Assembly (NCBI GenBank): GCA_902525995.1
Contig: CABZJG010000072.1
Coordinates: 1-8,740, forward strand
Direction of reading: 5' to 3'
DNA: 8,740 nucleotides
Origin: Paracoccaceae bacterium
GTDB lineage: Bacteria > Pseudomonadota > Alphaproteobacteria > Rhodobacterales > Rhodobacteraceae
Below, piece by piece: positions 7,085 through 8,740 of the stretch. A program made the position numbers and the translations under genes. Within the stretch, counting starts at the first letter, position 1. Every line of letters begins with the position of its first letter. Under the pieces are notes generated by a model. The model was not told where the DNA came from. It did no database searches and was given only the letters and a program-made list of their open reading frames with translations.

Positions 7085-7090
7085 GGGCTT

Positions 7091-7303
7091 ATGAAAGAGT
7101 TGCTGCGCACCAATGATATTACCGTGATCGCCTATGCGCGGGCTGTTCTTGCTGACGCAGGTATAGAAAGTTTTGAACTGGACGTAAATACAAGTGTTCT
7201 CGAGGGGTCCTTGGGCATATTGCCGCGCCGTTTGATGGTGGTTGATGTTGATTTGCATGACGCCATCGAGCTTATGCAAGATCATGAAATTCCCTGCGCA
7301 TGA
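7091..7303 (+). CDS. DUF2007 family small protein (putative signal-transducing protein)
   Basis: A 70-residue soluble protein of the DUF2007 family, recognised from KELLRTND at the N-terminus, a helix ending in LADAGIESFELD, and the conserved EGSLGILPRRLMV segment (about 38-50). The family is small and has no firmly established function; some members are fused to or sit beside enzymes. No catalytic residues, signal peptide or membrane segment are visible. The gene overlaps the methyltransferase start by 4 bp (ATGA at 7300-7303), so the two are translationally coupled. The only ribosome-site-like sequence, AGGG at 7084-7087, is just three bases from the ATG, which is too close and agrees with possible leaderless translation. 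Confidence 0.88.
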   Translation: MKELLRTNDITVIAYARAVLADAGIESFELDVNTSVLEGSLGILPRRLMVVDVDLHDAIELMQDHEIPCA

Positions 7304-8055
7304 CTGTCCTTTCCCCAAACATCACAGAAGACGAGTTTTTGGGTGGAAAATTGGTGATCAAACAGCCCCGAAATGGCTATCGGGCTGGTGTTGATCCTGT
7401 TTTGCTTGCCGCATCAGTAAACGCCAAACCAAAGCAGAGCGTTTTGGAATTGGGATGCGGTGTGGGTGTTGCATCGCTATGCTTGGGCCGCCGCGTGCCT
7501 GATTTGCAGCTCACTGGCATAGAGATTCAATCCGACCTGGCCCAGTTGGCTCGGGAAAATGCCGGCCATAACACTTTAAAAATGGATGTGGTGACAGGCG
7601 ATTTGGCGGCTTTACCTGAGGGTTTGAAAACCAGCCAATTTGATCATGTGATTGCCAACCCACCCTATTTTGATCGAATGAAAACAACCCCCGCGTCCGA
7701 TCCTTCCCGCGAGCGGTCCATGGGTGAGCAAACCCCGCTTATAAACTGGACCTCGGTTGCCTCAAAACGGGTTAAGCCGAAAGGCTATGTTCATTTTATT
7801 TTTCGCAGTGAGCGCTTGCCAGAATTGCTGAACGCCCTTCCAATGGACCTTGGCAGCCTGCGTGTGCTGCCCTTTAGCCCGCGGATCGGTCGCGCCAGCG
7901 AATTGTTGATCCTGCGCGCACGCAAATCGGGCCGCGCAGGGTTTTGCCTTGAGGTGCCCATTATCATGCACAAAGGCGCTGAGCATACTAAAGATGGCGA
8001 TAGCTATACAGAGTTATTGAGCCGTGTTTTACGGCATGGTGCGAAAATCGAATAA
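7300..8055 (+). CDS. TrmN6-like class I SAM-dependent methyltransferase
   Basis: A 251-residue class I methyltransferase of the TrmN6/YfiC type, which in E. coli methylates N6 of A37 in tRNA1(Val). Seen: an N-terminal FLGGKLVIKQPRNGYRAGVDPVLLAA segment in pieces, with RAGVDPVLLA (28-37) typical of the family; SAM-binding motif I VLELGCGVG (48-56); an acidic end of strand two near GIEIQ (73-77); and the catalytic motif NPPYF (120-124), characteristic of amino-group adenine methylation. A stretch SDPSRERSMGE follows, similar in place to the family's Arg-rich loop. tRNA as substrate is inferred from the family; protein or other RNA substrates use the same NPPY motif. It overlaps DUF2007 by ATGA. 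Confidence 0.88.
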   Translation: MTVLSPNITEDEFLGGKLVIKQPRNGYRAGVDPVLLAASVNAKPKQSVLELGCGVGVASLCLGRRVPDLQLTGIEIQSDLAQLARENAGHNTLKMDVVTGDLAALPEGLKTSQFDHVIANPPYFDRMKTTPASDPSRERSMGEQTPLINWTSVASKRVKPKGYVHFIFRSERLPELLNALPMDLGSLRVLPFSPRIGRASELLILRARKSGRAGFCLEVPIIMHKGAEHTKDGDSYTELLSRVLRHGAKIE

Positions 8056-8083
8056 TACAACCTCTTTATCTAGCTCCGTTCAC

Positions 8084-8114
8084 TGGAAAAACAAGCAAGT
8101 TTCCACCACTTTTT
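8084..8114 (+). terminator. Possible weak intrinsic terminator after the methyltransferase
   Basis: TGGAAA (8084-8089) pairs with TTTCCA (8100-8105) around a 10-base loop, followed four bases later by TTTTT (8110-8114). The stem is short and A/T rich, so termination would be inefficient. Confidence 0.3.
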
Positions 8115-8168
8115 GTCTATTTTGCATCTGCGGCGTGACAGGTCGGGGAAAGTATGCTGACATAGAGA

Positions 8169-8174
8169 TATTAT
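8169..8174 (+). promoter_or_regulatory. Candidate -10 for the DUF465 gene
   Basis: TATTAT matches TATAAT at five of six positions and lies just before the ribosome site. TATAAA at 8172-8177 overlaps it. No good -35 is seen 16-18 bp upstream. Confidence 0.25.
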
Positions 8175-8180
8175 AAAAAA

Positions 8181-8186
8181 AGGAGG
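8181..8186 (+). promoter_or_regulatory. Perfect Shine-Dalgarno AGGAGG for DUF465
   Basis: AGGAGG lies six bases before ATG 8193. It is the strongest ribosome site in the window and supports this short gene being real and highly translated. Confidence 0.8.
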
Positions 8187-8192
8187 TTAATA

Positions 8193-8357
8193 ATGAGCGT
8201 TGTTGCGCATGTTCAAGAACTCAGAAAGAAACATGAAGCGTTATCACAGGCTGTAGAGCAGGCCCAAAAAACTACAAGTGCAGACACATTGCACATCGTC
8301 GATTTGAAGAAACAAAAGCTCCGAATAAAAGAAGAGATCATCAAACTCTCTTCCTAA
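8193..8357 (+). CDS. YdcH/DUF465 family small protein
   Basis: A 54-residue protein read directly from ATG 8193 to TAA 8355-8357. It is very short, rich in Lys, Glu and Gln, and predicted to be almost wholly helical. It begins with SVVAHVQELRKKHEAL and ends with LKKQKLRIKEEIIKL, with a Thr/Ser-containing break around 27-33, giving the helical-hairpin pattern typical of DUF465. The molecular function of the family is not established. The ideal Shine-Dalgarno and separate upstream region suggest strong independent expression. It ends 56 bp before the convergent DUF1045 stop. Its small size makes it easy to miss in annotation. Confidence 0.88.
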   Translation: MSVVAHVQELRKKHEALSQAVEQAQKTTSADTLHIVDLKKQKLRIKEEIIKLSS

Positions 8358-8397
8358 ATTCGTGAACATAACGGGTGCCAGAGCACATAGATAAAGG

Positions 8398-8411
8398 GCG
8401 TGTATACGCGC
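8398..8411. repeat. Near-perfect palindrome between convergent genes
   Basis: A 14-base near-palindrome centred on GTATAC, in which one opposing position is a T/G wobble. It lies three bases from the DUF1045 stop, between two converging genes. It may act as a bidirectional stop signal or mRNA end, but no T-run accompanies it on either strand. Confidence 0.3.
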
Positions 8412-8413
8412 GT

Positions 8414-8740
8414 CTAAATTAGAAGTTTTGTCCGTTCACGAATGCAAAAACGTCCATCTTGTCCTTCCGCTGCAAGAACAAGGTCGGCGATGGCAAATGG
8501 TTTTGTAAGCAGAGGATTGAGCATCGGTTTAAGCACGGTAGTGATCTGCTCAGCTTCTGAGCGGTCTACGCGCCCTGTGAAAGTGATGTGAAATCGAAAT
8601 TCATCCATCACATAGGGATATCCCCAAGTTTGCAATAAATCGTCTTGTGCAGCGGTCAAATTCGCTTTGCGGCGGCGCGCGAGCTCTTGAGGCGTTGCAG
8701 GGCTTCGAAATTTGTCAAAAGCGGTCACACAGGCCGCGGC
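8414..8740 (-). CDS. DUF1045 family protein, N-terminus cut by window edge
   Basis: The reading frame is open from the right edge to TAG 8416-8414, giving 108 C-terminal residues. The GTG at 8728 is internal; the frame continues upstream as AAAC, so the real start is outside. The fragment has ARRRKANLT, WGYPYVMDEFRFHITFTG and a closing CIRERTKLL. HIT within FHITFTG (His about residue 51 of the visible part) fits the second H-x-T motif of the 2H phosphoesterase superfamily, to which DUF1045 proteins (putative phosphonate metabolism protein) are related. Full-length members are usually about twice this size. Family members often sit with phn C-P lyase genes, which would lie to the right; this cannot be confirmed here. 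Reaction unknown. Confidence 0.82.
   Translation of the reverse strand, partial: AAACVTAFDKFRSPATPQELARRRKANLTAAQDDLLQTWGYPYVMDEFRFHITFTGRVDRSEAEQITTVLKPMLNPLLTKPFAIADLVLAAEGQDGRFCIRERTKLLI

Noticed and set aside
1..8740. Defence, mobile or secondary-metabolite system
   Set aside because: All genes match housekeeping or conserved alphaproteobacterial families; there are no recombinases, toxin-antitoxin pairs, CRISPR repeats, terminal repeats or abrupt composition changes.

Overview
This window looks like a chromosomal housekeeping segment from an alphaproteobacterium, most likely a marine Rhodobacteraceae (Roseobacter-type) species. The evidence is the combination and quality of matches: GreA, a monomeric ETF-ubiquinone oxidoreductase, a TPR protein upstream of ispE, a long-chain polyprenyl diphosphate synthase of the ubiquinone type, a DUF2007 protein overlapping a TrmN6-like methyltransferase, a YdcH/DUF465 small protein and a DUF1045 protein. 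By eye the base composition is near balanced, which is low for this family. I see no insertion sequences, integrase, tRNA, rRNA, CRISPR array or phage genes, and no island-like break in composition.

Layout. Bases 1-1453 are a leftward pair: greA, then after 26 bp an uncharacterised two-TM membrane protein that runs off the left edge. A 243-bp divergent region (1454-1696) separates greA from the rightward ETF-QO gene (1697-3349). After a 144-bp leader come a secreted TPR protein (3494-5194, TTG start) and ispE (start 5187), which overlap by 8 bp. ispE meets the leftward polyprenyl synthase tail to tail, with interlocked stop codons (6032-6035). A 60-bp divergent region (7031-7090) then leads into DUF2007 and the methyltransferase, overlapping by ATGA. 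A short DUF465 gene with a perfect Shine-Dalgarno sequence (8193-8357) follows, and a leftward DUF1045 fragment is cut by the right edge.

How the genes fit together. Two steps of isoprenoid metabolism are adjacent: IspE in the MEP pathway, and the prenyl-chain synthase that probably makes the ubiquinone tail. ETF-QO passes electrons from flavoprotein dehydrogenases into that ubiquinone pool, so a loose quinone theme can be inferred, although these genes are not one operon. GreA and the methyltransferase belong to transcription and tRNA maturation. The DUF1045 fragment hints at phosphonate genes to the right of the window.

I found no convincing new multi-gene system. The points worth a second look are small: an uncharacterised membrane protein behind greA; a five-codon mini-ORF interlocked with a TTG start; a tail-to-tail overlap with no visible terminator; a compact divergent promoter that may give a leaderless transcript; an IspE active-site-loop substitution; and dyads in short intergenic gaps. 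There is no gene-free stretch longer than 300 bases.
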